This document shows positions 56,352 through 63,982 of a stretch of 64,000 nucleotides of DNA, piece by piece; the stretch's first letter is position 1; the number at the start of each line of letters is the position of its first letter. Under the pieces are notes generated by a model, which was not told the DNA's origin, ran no database searches, and saw only the letters and a list, made by a program, of their open reading frames with translations. Position numbers and translations under genes: made by a program. Source of the DNA: Saprospiraceae bacterium (lineage in GTDB: Bacteria; Bacteroidota; Bacteroidia; Chitinophagales; Saprospiraceae); contig JAJCYH010000020.1 of NCBI GenBank assembly GCA_029262995.1, forward strand, positions 100,255 to 164,254, in the 5' to 3' direction.

Positions 56352-57614
56352 TTATTTCGGTCTTTTGATTAGCTGAATAACTGGTTTAGAATCCTGTACT
56401 TCTTTTGGTGTAAAAACGGGACTTACTTTTTCTGTATAATTTATGATATCCACAAATAGACTTCTCATAAGCAAAATTGCTTCCGGTACTTCATTGATGA
56501 TATATGAAAATAATTTTACAGGATAGTGGGGGATATCTCCAATTCCATCTTTATCTAAATCGTATCCAGTGTAATTGCTCCAATAGTTAGACTGGAAAAT
56601 ATTGTCATTCATTCTTGTGCTTACAACAAGATCAAGAGTGTTATTAATAAAGTTATTTGATGTAATTGCATTTGTTTCACAACCGCCGGAAAATTTAATG
56701 GCCCACCCATTACGTTCAAAATTATTATAATGGTAGTTGATTCTATTGGAGCCTTCAACAAAGATGCCAGTGGTATTATCTTTGAATATGTTGTTGATTA
56801 TTTCGGCGTCATAAATTTCTTTAAGTAAGAGTCCATAAGATGCTTGTCCCCAGTTGTGAATAAAACTATTGTTCCGCATTTCTATTCTTCTGGAGAACAT
56901 TACAGCTACACCAACCCCATTGTCAATAAAAGTATTGTTTACATATTTATCGTCATTGGAAAACATAAAATGTAAACCATATCTTTTGTTTTTCTCACTT
57001 AGATTATCGAATATGTTGCTATTATTTACGAATTCAAAGTATATTCCATCGCGATGCCCTTCTAAAATATTATTGTGAATCGTAATGTTTTCACAATACC
57101 ATGCATGGATTGCATTGCCAGATTCAGCTTCAGTGGTGGCATTGCCATAAATTTTATTATTACTAATAGTGCCATTATTTGCATGTTCAAGATAGATTCC
57201 GAAAAAACAGTCGATGATGATGTTATTATTTATTTTAAAGTTTTTCTTCTTTTTAACCCTTATGGCAGACCTTTCTTTCAAATAATTTAAGGTAACGTTC
57301 TTTAGGGTTAACCCTTCAATACTTACATTATCTGAAATGACCGTTATAATTTCATCTCCGTCTTTTGAAATTATAACTGGGTTATTTAATCCTTTTAATC
57401 TTATTGATTTAGTAATAATTATATTTTCAGTATAATAGCTTCCTGCATGTACTATAATACTGTCACCATCTTGAGCATCATCGATTGCTTCTTGGATTGT
57501 TTTTATTTCACAGTTGGGGCAAACAATTATAGTAGATACATTGGAATAAGATTTACTGATGGAAAGTAGTATCATCAGTAGTCCTAGAGCAAATATTTCA
57601 CTCGATTTTATCAT
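56352..57614 (-). CDS. nosD: NosD copper/sulphur maturation protein
   Basis: The 420-residue protein has an N-terminal signal segment and a right-handed parallel beta-helix with many Asn-rich turns (NNNIIIDCFFGIYLEHAN, GTISNNKIYGN, NIFDNLSEKNKRYGLHF, GIFVEGSNRINYHYNNFERNG). A CPNC motif follows the signal peptide. The C-terminal part has SNYTGYDLDKDGIGDIPH, the NosD signature. NosD delivers material to apo-NosZ in the periplasm. nosL overlaps its start by 4 bases. Confidence 0.93.
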   Translation of the reverse strand: MIKSSEIFALGLLMILLSISKSYSNVSTIIVCPNCEIKTIQEAIDDAQDGDSIIVHAGSYYTENIIITKSIRLKGLNNPVIISKDGDEIITVISDNVSIEGLTLKNVTLNYLKERSAIRVKKKKNFKINNNIIIDCFFGIYLEHANNGTISNNKIYGNATTEAESGNAIHAWYCENITIHNNILEGHRDGIYFEFVNNSNIFDNLSEKNKRYGLHFMFSNDDKYVNNTFIDNGVGVAVMFSRRIEMRNNSFIHNWGQASYGLLLKEIYDAEIINNIFKDNTTGIFVEGSNRINYHYNNFERNGWAIKFSGGCETNAITSNNFINNTLDLVVSTRMNDNIFQSNYWSNYTGYDLDKDGIGDIPHYPVKLFSYIINEVPEAILLMRSLFVDIINYTEKVSPVFTPKEVQDSKPVIQLIKRPK

Positions 57615-58054
57615 TGCCTAGATAATTTATAATCTAATAACTCCTGAAGACTGAATACTTTTCTTTCCTTTAAATTTTGATCTTTGAAGAATGACGATTC
57701 ATTCTTATAAGCGCTAATATTTGCACCCATTGGGCTTGGGCGATCGGTACTAATTACATAAGTCGCAATAGTACCATCTATTAATATTTTAGGATTATAA
57801 AAATCTGTTACAAGTATATGCTTATAATGTGATTTACCATTTGCATTTAATTCAGCTAACATGCATTCTATGGCATCATATTTATAGATCCTCCCTTTGG
57901 TCGAAACCAATTCGCAACCAAATCTTGAATCTGATATTATCATTTTGCAATAAGCGCATTGATCATAGTCATAGGCTATTTCAACAGGAGAAATGTTACA
58001 AGCAGAAATTATGATAATGAGAAATAGAATGTTAGTGAAGTAACTTACTCTCAT
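57611..58054 (-). CDS. nosL: NosL copper-binding lipoprotein
   Basis: The 147-residue lipoprotein has the lipobox Ile-Ser-Ala-Cys near residue 19. Then follow CAYCKMIISD (NosL Cu(I) site with Cys-x-x-Cys-Lys-Met), a KYDAIECMLAEL helix and SPMGANISAYK. It is a copper chaperone for CuZ. It overlaps the preceding and following genes by 4 bases each. Confidence 0.92.
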   Translation of the reverse strand: MRVSYFTNILFLIIIISACNISPVEIAYDYDQCAYCKMIISDSRFGCELVSTKGRIYKYDAIECMLAELNANGKSHYKHILVTDFYNPKILIDGTIATYVISTDRPSPMGANISAYKNESSFFKDQNLKERKVFSLQELLDYKLSRQ

Positions 58055-58632
58055 GGTTTAGATTTAAATTTTAGATAACTAGCTATTGTAGTAAAAGTAA
58101 TAGAAATCAAGGTCAGCCAACCACCAATATGTGGTAAGGAAATTGCAGTAAAATTAATGATATTCTTTTTACCGATTAAAGGAGGTTGGAAGGACTCACC
58201 TTCAAAACTCATTGGCGCTTTTGGGTCAAGATTATGACCATAATTATATTCCCAGAGATAGAAATCATACATACCTATACTACCAGCAATAATGAGGAGT
58301 ATTACCCATAAGGCAAATAGATATTTATTATTGATTAATGCAATGACTATACCTGATATTATAAAAGCTATAATTATAATAGGTAGAATTTTTAATTCTG
58401 GTATTGATTCAGGTTCAATCGGTTTCATACCGATATAATGATTTAGAATGTTTATGTTTTGTAAGGTGGCAGGTGATGTTCCTCCAATTTTGTTGATATA
58501 TATGTGCATTTCAACGCCTTCTGGATATTGAGGCGCTAAAAGTGTGATTTTCCAAAGGGGAAAAAAGAAAAGACTGGTGAGTAGCAAGACTGCAAAAAGG
58601 AATACTATCTGAGGAAATCTATTTTTTAACAT
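58051..58632 (-). CDS. NosB-like membrane protein of clade II nos clusters
   Basis: The 193-residue protein has four TM helices (about residues 10-28, 85-102, 108-125 and 162-186). The long first periplasmic loop includes QYPEGVEMHIYINKIGG and NILNHYIGMKP. The second loop has YDFYLWEYNYGHNLDPKAPM. It lies directly after nosZ and ahead of nosL, where clade II nos clusters carry the membrane gene called nosB, whose function is unknown. The call is by position and membrane layout, as I cannot align it. The His and Met residues in the loops could bind copper. Confidence 0.6.
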   Translation of the reverse strand: MLKNRFPQIVFLFAVLLLTSLFFFPLWKITLLAPQYPEGVEMHIYINKIGGTSPATLQNINILNHYIGMKPIEPESIPELKILPIIIIAFIISGIVIALINNKYLFALWVILLIIAGSIGMYDFYLWEYNYGHNLDPKAPMSFEGESFQPPLIGKKNIINFTAISLPHIGGWLTLISITFTTIASYLKFKSKP

Positions 58633-58769
58633 TGTATCCAGGATTTATCACTTGAAGTGCTTTGAATAATTATAAGTAATTTTTAGTGTATTGACTTAGT
58701 TAAAGACAAAGAATACCTAGTGCATTGAATAACACATTTTTCATTATTATTAGTAGGATAATTTTAAAA

Positions 58770-58801
58770 CTATCACATAGGACATTGGTCCTATGTGATA
58801 G
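58770..58801. terminator. hairpin between nosZ and the rest of the nos operon
   Basis: CTATCACATAGGAC / GTCCTATGTGATAG, a perfect 14 bp stem with a 4-base loop, 14 bases after the nosZ stop. On the minus strand it is followed by TTTTAAAATT. It should end or attenuate nosZ transcripts before the accessory genes. Confidence 0.85.
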
Positions 58802-58814
58802 TAAAGTTGATTTA

Positions 58815-60794
58815 TTATAACTCTTCGTCTAGTCCTAGACTCCACTTGAGTGGTGTATTTGAGTTTTTAGCTGATACTCGGATATAGCCTTGCATTTCTT
58901 GATGAAGTGCAGAACAAAAATCTGTACAGTAAAATGCGAATACGCCTTCTCTTTTTGGTCTCCAGACCATGGTTTCTGTTTGACCAGGCATAACAAGTAT
59001 TTCTGATGTATTGGCACCTTGTATAGCAAGTCCATGAGGTACATCAAAATCTTGTTCAAGATTGGTTAGATGTACATATACTTTATCACCGACTTTGATG
59101 CCTTCAATATTATCAGGGGCAAAGTGGCTTCGGATACTTGTCATATAAATGTGCACTTCGTTTCCATTTCTTTCTACTTTGGTTTGCTTTTCACCAAGAG
59201 CACGGTGTGGGTGTTCGTTTTCTTCAATAGGGTAGAACTTCTTGCTTTTAGATTGAATTCTGTCCGCTGATATAGCTTGTGCATAATGAGGTTCTCCGAT
59301 AGTAGGGAAATCTAAAAGGAGTTGCATTTTGTCACCAGAGATATCGTACAGTTGAGCGGAATGATTCATTTCAGGACCTGTAGGTAAATATCTATCCTTG
59401 GTAATTTTATTAAGAGCTACCATATATTTACCCTGTGGTTTTTTGGAATCTCCACCAGGAATCATCAGGTGACCTACTGAGTAATAAGTAGGGACCCTAT
59501 CCAATACTTCCCAAGTACCGACTTTCCATTTAACAACTTCAGAGGAGATGAAGAATGTTGTATAGGCATTGCCTTTATCGTCAAATTCTGTATGCAATGG
59601 TCCTAGTCCAGGCTTCTTAACAACTCCACCAATGACTTTGTCATATTTCAGTACTGGAATACTCGCAATAGTCGTTTCAAATTCTTTTGCTTCAATAGCT
59701 GCAAGCATGTTTGTAAAGGAGTGAGCCGTAAGGTCTGCTGATAATTTTCCTGATCCAATAATGTATTCCCCAGTAGGATCAACATCAATACCATGAGGTG
59801 ACTTTGGTGTAGGTAAGAAATAGACTAAACCTGGGCAATCCTCAGGGCGTAATACCTTTACAGTGGATACTTTAGTGGAAGTTGCCATGTGGGTTTTGTC
59901 GTCGTATCTGTTGACATAATGTTCAGCAGGAAAGTCAACGCCTTTGCCTTCAGCGATATATTTTTCTGCTAATTTCCAGTTGATAGCGGCAATAAAGTCT
60001 TTATCATTTTGAGAAGCCGTAACTTCTTTAAGCGTGTGACTTTCTTCTGTATTATAAGTTGTAAAAAATGTCCAGCCATGAGACTTTCCTTTGCCTGAAT
60101 GTGCAAGATCATAATCGAAGGCGGGTAGTAGTACCTGGAATGCAATATTCATATGGCCTTCATCATCTACTTTGATAAAAGAAAGTGCGCCTTTGAAGTT
60201 TTCCTTATAGCTGTCAATGGCTACATCTTTCTGAGGAATAGGAACACTAAATCTAGTACCTGCAACAACATATTCAGTGTTTTCAGTTGTAAAAGGGGAA
60301 CTGTGATTTCCAGAACTGTTGGGCAGTTCAATGATTTCTACAGTTTCAAATGTTGTAAGATCTATTCTTGCAACACGAGGCGTATTGTTTCCATTAATAA
60401 AGATCCACCGACCATCGGTTTCACCATTGGTTTGTGATAACTCCGGGTGATGTGCATCGTCCCAAGGTACAAACCCATAGGAAGTGTTAAGCATAGGTTT
60501 GGTTTCTTCGTTGTATCCATAAGCTTTTTCTGCATCCTGAGAGAATACAGGAATAACTTTTAACAATCTTCCGCTCGGCAAACCATAAACGCTTAGTTGT
60601 CCGCTAAAGCCACCAGACATAAATCCGTAGAACTCATCATAATCTCCTGGTTTAACATAAACTTTACTTGCAACATCATTATTTAGAAGCCCGCTAGCTT
60701 GGTTTTCTGTGGTGTTGCAACTGAGCAAACTTGCAATAATTACGGTTGCAAAGATGCTTAAGAATGATTTTGAATTTTTAAACATTAGTTTCAT
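58815..60794 (-). CDS. nosZ: nitrous-oxide reductase, clade II type, Sec lipoprotein
   Basis: The 659-residue enzyme has a Sec lipoprotein signal (core FLSIFATVIIASLL then Ser-Cys near residue 26) instead of a Tat signal. The N-terminal seven-bladed propeller carries the CuZ histidines (DDAHHPE, SGNHSS, GKSHGW, SPHGID, GPLHTEF, EPHYAQ). The C-terminal cupredoxin domain has the CuA set His587 (DVPHG), Cys623, Cys627, His631 and Met634 in YCTDFCSALHQEM. It reduces N2O to N2 in the periplasm. A hairpin follows the gene. Confidence 0.96.
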   Translation of the reverse strand: MKLMFKNSKSFLSIFATVIIASLLSCNTTENQASGLLNNDVASKVYVKPGDYDEFYGFMSGGFSGQLSVYGLPSGRLLKVIPVFSQDAEKAYGYNEETKPMLNTSYGFVPWDDAHHPELSQTNGETDGRWIFINGNNTPRVARIDLTTFETVEIIELPNSSGNHSSPFTTENTEYVVAGTRFSVPIPQKDVAIDSYKENFKGALSFIKVDDEGHMNIAFQVLLPAFDYDLAHSGKGKSHGWTFFTTYNTEESHTLKEVTASQNDKDFIAAINWKLAEKYIAEGKGVDFPAEHYVNRYDDKTHMATSTKVSTVKVLRPEDCPGLVYFLPTPKSPHGIDVDPTGEYIIGSGKLSADLTAHSFTNMLAAIEAKEFETTIASIPVLKYDKVIGGVVKKPGLGPLHTEFDDKGNAYTTFFISSEVVKWKVGTWEVLDRVPTYYSVGHLMIPGGDSKKPQGKYMVALNKITKDRYLPTGPEMNHSAQLYDISGDKMQLLLDFPTIGEPHYAQAISADRIQSKSKKFYPIEENEHPHRALGEKQTKVERNGNEVHIYMTSIRSHFAPDNIEGIKVGDKVYVHLTNLEQDFDVPHGLAIQGANTSEILVMPGQTETMVWRPKREGVFAFYCTDFCSALHQEMQGYIRVSAKNSNTPLKWSLGLDEEL

Positions 60795-60810
60795 GATTAC
60801 ATAATTTCAT

Positions 60811-60825
60811 ATTATTTAAATAAGA
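60811..60825. repeat. copy 1 of an inverted 15-base repeat in the nosZ leader
   Basis: ATTATTTAAATAAGA is the exact reverse complement of 60883-60897. It contains the 12-base palindrome TTATTTAAATAA and lies between the predicted nosZ start site and its ATG. Confidence 0.7.
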
Positions 60826-60842
60826 CGTTCTTGTCTCTTTAT

Positions 60843-60850
60843 CAAAGGTA
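60843..60850 (-). promoter_or_regulatory. promoter -7 element of nosZ
   Basis: CAAAGGTA on the plus strand is TACCTTTG on the minus, a match to TAnnTTTG, 49 bases upstream of the nosZ start. No TTTG lies 19 bases further, as expected for an activated promoter. Confidence 0.55.
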
Positions 60851-60861
60851 ATATATTTTAT

Positions 60862-60887
60862 TAAGATAAAAAGAGTTTTATATCTTA
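60862..60887. promoter_or_regulatory. palindromic operator between nosZ and the FAS1 operon
   Basis: TAAGATA (60862-60868) and TATCTTA (60881-60887) are perfect inverted arms 12 bases apart; the inner bases are AAAAGAGTTTTA. Its centre lies about 35-42 bases upstream of both predicted start sites. It loosely resembles the AAGATn-n-nATCTT arms of NsrR-type (Rrf2) sites. Confidence 0.5.
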
Positions 60888-60897
60888 TTTAAATAAT
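60883..60897. repeat. copy 2 of an inverted 15-base repeat
   Basis: TCTTATTTAAATAAT is the reverse complement of 60811-60825. It overlaps the right arm of the 60862-60887 palindrome and ends 6 bases before the FAS1-operon -7 element. Confidence 0.7.
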
Positions 60898-60902
60898 TTA
60901 TT

Positions 60903-60910
60903 TATATTTG
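60903..60910 (+). promoter_or_regulatory. promoter -7 element of the FAS1 operon
   Basis: TATATTTG matches TAnnTTTG and lies 20 bases before the ATG at 60930. No TTTG lies at the -33 place, where the repeat copy 60883-60897 sits instead. Confidence 0.55.
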
Positions 60911-60929
60911 AGCTATAAATTATTAAATT

Positions 60930-61490
60930 ATGAAAACTTACTTATTATTTATGACCATGTGTTTGATGTTTCTATTAAGCACAAGTTGTGATCAGAAGAC
61001 AAATTCTAACTCTGATCAGAGTGTTACAACTACATCTGATTTAAAAGGACAATCAGGAGTTGTTGACACAGAATCCGAACCGCATATATTAAATATTGCA
61101 ATTGGCTCTCCTGATCATACGACCTTGGTAGCGGCCGTTCTTGCTGCTGGCCTTGAAGATGTATTGACCAATGCTGGCCCGCTTACCGTCTTTGCGCCTA
61201 ATAATGAGGCTTTTGAGAAGCTTCCAGAGGGTACCGTAGAAAATCTGCTTAAACCAGAGAACAAAGAAATTTTGGCAAACATCATAACATTTCATGCCGC
61301 ACCAGGTTCTTATACAGGTAACAATATTAAAGGTGTTATGGGCATAGGGCAAGCTACAGGTGATAAAGTCAAAGTCGTAGTGAAAGATGGCGTAACTTAT
61401 GTAAACAATGCAAAAGTATTAGGAACTGTAAAAGCGTCAAATGGATATGTTCACGTCATAGATCAGGTATTATTACCTCCTGAGAATTGA
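60930..61490 (+). CDS. FAS1 (fasciclin) domain lipoprotein
   Basis: The 186-residue protein has a lipoprotein signal (Leu-Ser-Thr-Ser-Cys near residue 20) and a single FAS1 domain (about residues 50-185). The H1 motif is TVFAPNNEAFEKLPEGTV and the H2 region KVLGTVKASNGYVHVIDQVLLPP. FAS1 domains mediate adhesion or protein binding. Here it heads an operon divergent from nosZ with a Rrf2 regulator and a cytochrome c, so a link to N2O reduction or copper handling at the envelope is possible but only inferred from position. Confidence 0.88.
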   Translation: MKTYLLFMTMCLMFLLSTSCDQKTNSNSDQSVTTTSDLKGQSGVVDTESEPHILNIAIGSPDHTTLVAAVLAAGLEDVLTNAGPLTVFAPNNEAFEKLPEGTVENLLKPENKEILANIITFHAAPGSYTGNNIKGVMGIGQATGDKVKVVVKDGVTYVNNAKVLGTVKASNGYVHVIDQVLLPPEN

Positions 61491-61529
61491 GAAGTCTTTT
61501 AGGTATATTTGTTGTTGAAAAAATATGAA

Positions 61530-61955
61530 GTGTTTAGTAAAACTTGTCAATACGGGATTAGAGCTATTTTGTACCTTGCAGTGCATACAAGCGAGGATAA
61601 AAAGCTAGGTGTAGAACAGATTTCTAATGGTTTAGATATACCCAAACATTTTTTGGCAAAAATATTACAGCAATTAACAAAACATCATCTTGCTTCTTCG
61701 TCTAAGGGACGTAATGGTGGGTTTTATCTGAATACTGAGAATAAGAATTCTAGCCTTCTCAAAGTGATTCATGCTATTGACGGGAGCGATGTTTTTTCAT
61801 TATGTATTTTGGGTTTACCCGAATGTTCATCCCAAAACCCATGTTCTTTGCATCAAGAAGCCCTCAAACAGCGAAGTGCTATGTTAAAAATTCTTGAAGA
61901 CCAGGATATTCAGCAGATAGCTAAAAGAATAGATTTGAAACATATCAAAATATAA
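61530..61955 (+). CDS. Rrf2 family regulator with three cysteines
   Basis: The start is uncertain: the GTG at 61530 gives MFSKTCQYGIRAILYLA, the usual family opening, while an in-frame TTG at 61509 adds seven residues. The N-terminal winged helix covers about residues 1-75, with LGVEQISNGLDIPKHFLAKILQQL. The C-terminal part has three Cys (CILGLPEC then NPC, spaced 7 and 6) in the place where IscR, NsrR and RsrR bind a Fe-S cluster. It may sense NO, O2 or Fe-S status and bind the nearby palindrome. The gene lies 10 bases before the cytochrome c gene. Confidence 0.88.
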   Translation: MFSKTCQYGIRAILYLAVHTSEDKKLGVEQISNGLDIPKHFLAKILQQLTKHHLASSSKGRNGGFYLNTENKNSSLLKVIHAIDGSDVFSLCILGLPECSSQNPCSLHQEALKQRSAMLKILEDQDIQQIAKRIDLKHIKI

Positions 61956-61965
61956 AATTAAAACA

Positions 61966-62433
61966 ATGAAAAAATTAATTGGACTTTTCAGCATACTTGG
62001 ACTACTTGTAGCATGCGGTGGATCAGATGCAACGAAAACAACTTCTGAGCCTCCTAAGAGTATGATTGAAACCAAAGTGGATGATGGTAAGGGAGTAGGG
62101 GAGATTAAAGAAGTTAAATTGAATAACCCATTAGATCAGGATATGGTCAAGCGAGGTGAATCTATTTATGATATGAAATGTTCAGCATGTCATAAATTAA
62201 CAGCTCAACGTGTCGTTGGACCAGGATGGGCTGGATTAACAGATAAACGAAAGCCAGAGTGGATAATGAATATGATTACCAATGTCAATGTAATGTTGGA
62301 GGAAGATCCTACTGCTCAAAAACTATTGGAAGAATGTCTGACTAGAATGCCAAACCAAAATGTATCAATTGGAGATGCACGAGATATATTGGAATTCATT
62401 TACCAAAATGATATTGACCAAAAATCTAAGTAG
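61966..62433 (+). CDS. mono-haem cytochrome c lipoprotein
   Basis: The 155-residue lipoprotein (lipobox Leu-Val-Ala-Cys near residue 17) has a linker rich in Ser/Thr/Lys and one class I cytochrome c domain (about residues 58-150). The haem motif is CSACH near residue 74, and Met of RMPNQNVS is the probable axial ligand. It is the last gene of the FAS1-Rrf2-cytochrome operon. As an envelope cytochrome beside nosZ it is a plausible electron donor to NosZ CuA, possibly also to or from the cbb3 oxidase. Confidence 0.9.
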   Translation: MKKLIGLFSILGLLVACGGSDATKTTSEPPKSMIETKVDDGKGVGEIKEVKLNNPLDQDMVKRGESIYDMKCSACHKLTAQRVVGPGWAGLTDKRKPEWIMNMITNVNVMLEEDPTAQKLLEECLTRMPNQNVSIGDARDILEFIYQNDIDQKSK

Positions 62434-62461
62434 ATATTAGTCGATTAAAGCTTTGAATGCT

Positions 62462-62500
62462 GCCGGATTTCTTTTTTAAGATTCCGGCGGTTTTTTTATA
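62462..62500 (+). terminator. terminator of the FAS1-Rrf2-cytochrome operon
   Basis: Outer stem GCCGGA / TCCGGC, inner TCTT / AAGA, then GG and seven T. It lies 28 bases after the cytochrome stop. Confidence 0.88.
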
Positions 62501-62529
62501 CTTGTTATTGCAAAATTGCCATAATTGTG

Positions 62530-63744
62530 ATGAGTAAATTTCCAACTGTCTATAGGAAATGGTTGTTATCCGCCATGATGTTTTTAATTGTTGCAGCCTT
62601 TCTTGGTTTTTTATTGAGGGTTGCATTCTTGATTGAATTGCCAATTTGGTTTAAGTATAAAAACATTCAACACGCTCATAGCCATATAGCAATGATGGGT
62701 TGGTTAACGGCATGTTTGTATATGTTTATTTGTATGTGTTTTGAATTTAATAATAAATCATATTCTCGACTGTTCTGGATATCACAATTTATTGTTCTTG
62801 CTCTTCTCTTCAGTTTTATTATCCAAGGGTATAAATTTATTTCAATATTATTTTCTGTATTTTTTATCATCGTTAATTACCTGTTCATTTATAAGTGCCT
62901 GAATGACATTAAAGCAAAGTATCATGGTGTAATGCCATTATCTGCAAAACTTTTAAAGGCATCATTATTTTTTCTTGGGTTTTCAAGTTTGGGAATATGG
63001 GCAATGGGTCCAATAATGGTAATGTCCTTAAAAGGAAGTGCAATCTACTATTCGATGGTGCAGTTTTATCTACATTTTCAATTTAATGGATGGTTTATTT
63101 TTGTGATGTTGGCATTGGTTGTAAAAGTATTTGAAGACAACAGCATACGGTTAGATATTAAAAAGTCATCATTGTTTTATCGCTTGATGTTCATTTCTTG
63201 TTTTCTAACTTACGCCTTATCTGTTACCTGGTCAACCCCACTAAATGCTATTTTTTGGTTGAACAGTGCTGGTGTGATAATGCAGGGTATTGCTTTGATT
63301 TATTTTTTACGAATGATTAATGAAATTAGAACCGATGCTCAGAAGATGTTTAGCAAGGTACATTTCCGTTTATGGGGCATTACTTTTTTCCTATTTTCAT
63401 TTAAGGTACTTATTCAAACCTTTGTCAGCATTCCTTATTTAGCAAAAGTTTCTTATACTATTCATAATTTTGTTATAGGCTTTGTGCATCTATTAATGCT
63501 AGGGGTATTGTGTACATTTATTTTTGGACTGCTGGAATACAAAAACTTGTTTAAGTCATATGCCGGAATAATTATTTTTATTACTGGTGTATTTCTTACT
63601 GAAGCTTTATTGTTTGGACAGGGTTTGCTTCTCTGGCTTGGAATGGGATTTATACCATATTATTATTTGATAATAGTAATCTTTTCAGCTCTTCTATTTC
63701 TTGGTGCCGCAAAGTTGCCATTTGATTTGATAAGGAAGAATTAG
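62530..63744 (+). CDS. multi-spanning membrane protein, haem-copper oxidase subunit I/NnrS-like
   Basis: The start is the ATG at 62530 (a GTG precedes it). The 404-residue protein has about 12 TM helices. QHAHSHIAMMGWLTACLYM near residue 50, FYLHFQFNGWFIFVML near 190 and HNFVIGFVHLLMLG near 325 place His residues in helices, as in haem-binding membrane proteins such as NnrS or the CcoN/NorB superfamily. The HAHSHIAMMGW pattern resembles the low-spin haem ligands of oxidase subunit I, but the copper-site motifs are not evident. Function is unknown; a role in nitrogen oxide or haem-copper metabolism fits the neighbourhood. Confidence 0.65.
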   Translation: MSKFPTVYRKWLLSAMMFLIVAAFLGFLLRVAFLIELPIWFKYKNIQHAHSHIAMMGWLTACLYMFICMCFEFNNKSYSRLFWISQFIVLALLFSFIIQGYKFISILFSVFFIIVNYLFIYKCLNDIKAKYHGVMPLSAKLLKASLFFLGFSSLGIWAMGPIMVMSLKGSAIYYSMVQFYLHFQFNGWFIFVMLALVVKVFEDNSIRLDIKKSSLFYRLMFISCFLTYALSVTWSTPLNAIFWLNSAGVIMQGIALIYFLRMINEIRTDAQKMFSKVHFRLWGITFFLFSFKVLIQTFVSIPYLAKVSYTIHNFVIGFVHLLMLGVLCTFIFGLLEYKNLFKSYAGIIIFITGVFLTEALLFGQGLLLWLGMGFIPYYYLIIVIFSALLFLGAAKLPFDLIRKN

Positions 63745-63746
63745 GA

Positions 63747-63767
63747 TTTTTGCGCTTGACGCAAAAA
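63747..63767. terminator. terminator after the NnrS-like gene
   Basis: TTTTTGCG-cttga-CGCAAAAA, a perfect 8 bp stem with a 5-base loop that starts 2 bases after the stop codon. It reads as a terminator on both strands. Confidence 0.8.
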
Positions 63768-63818
63768 TTAATAAACTCGGGATATTCTAGATTTAATTAA
63801 TGAAGCCTGGGGAGTTCC

Positions 63819-63840
63819 TGACTTCTTGTATGCGAAGTCA
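63819..63840. repeat. simple hairpin in the terminal gene-free region
   Basis: TGACTTC / GAAGTCA, a perfect 7 bp stem with an 8-base loop and no T run. It is probably not a terminator. Confidence 0.6.
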
Positions 63841-63904
63841 ATAAAAGTGTTGTTAATTGAACAATAGTTCGGTAAAAAAAGGAGATAACATATTATAAAA
63901 AAAA

Positions 63905-63979
63905 TAAATGCGTAAGTTGGGATTTAAATCCAACCTGTAATCACTAAGGTTCAGAAAATGATTACACAAGACGCATTTA
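63905..63979. other. predicted three-way junction element
   Basis: The outer 9 bp stem TAAATGCGT (63905-63913) / ACGCATTTA (63971-63979) is perfect. It encloses two hairpins: GTTGG / CCAAC (63916-63934, one bulged G) and GTAATCA / TGATTAC (63937-63965). Nothing coding overlaps. It could be a structured RNA, a mobile-element end or a protein-binding cruciform. The strand is not known. Confidence 0.5.
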
Positions 63980-63982
63980 CTC

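Noticed and set aside
60831..60845. Possible FNR box TTGTCTCTTTATCAA in the nosZ leader
   Set aside because: The spacing is one base too long and the left arm is TTGTC rather than TTGAT; the TAAGATA/TATCTTA palindrome is a better candidate.
63916..63934. GTTGGGA...ATCCAAC resembles integron attC core sites
   Set aside because: In attC the RYYYAAC half comes first and GTTRRRY last, with a long stem between. Here the order is reversed with a very short spacer, and no integrase or cassette array is seen.
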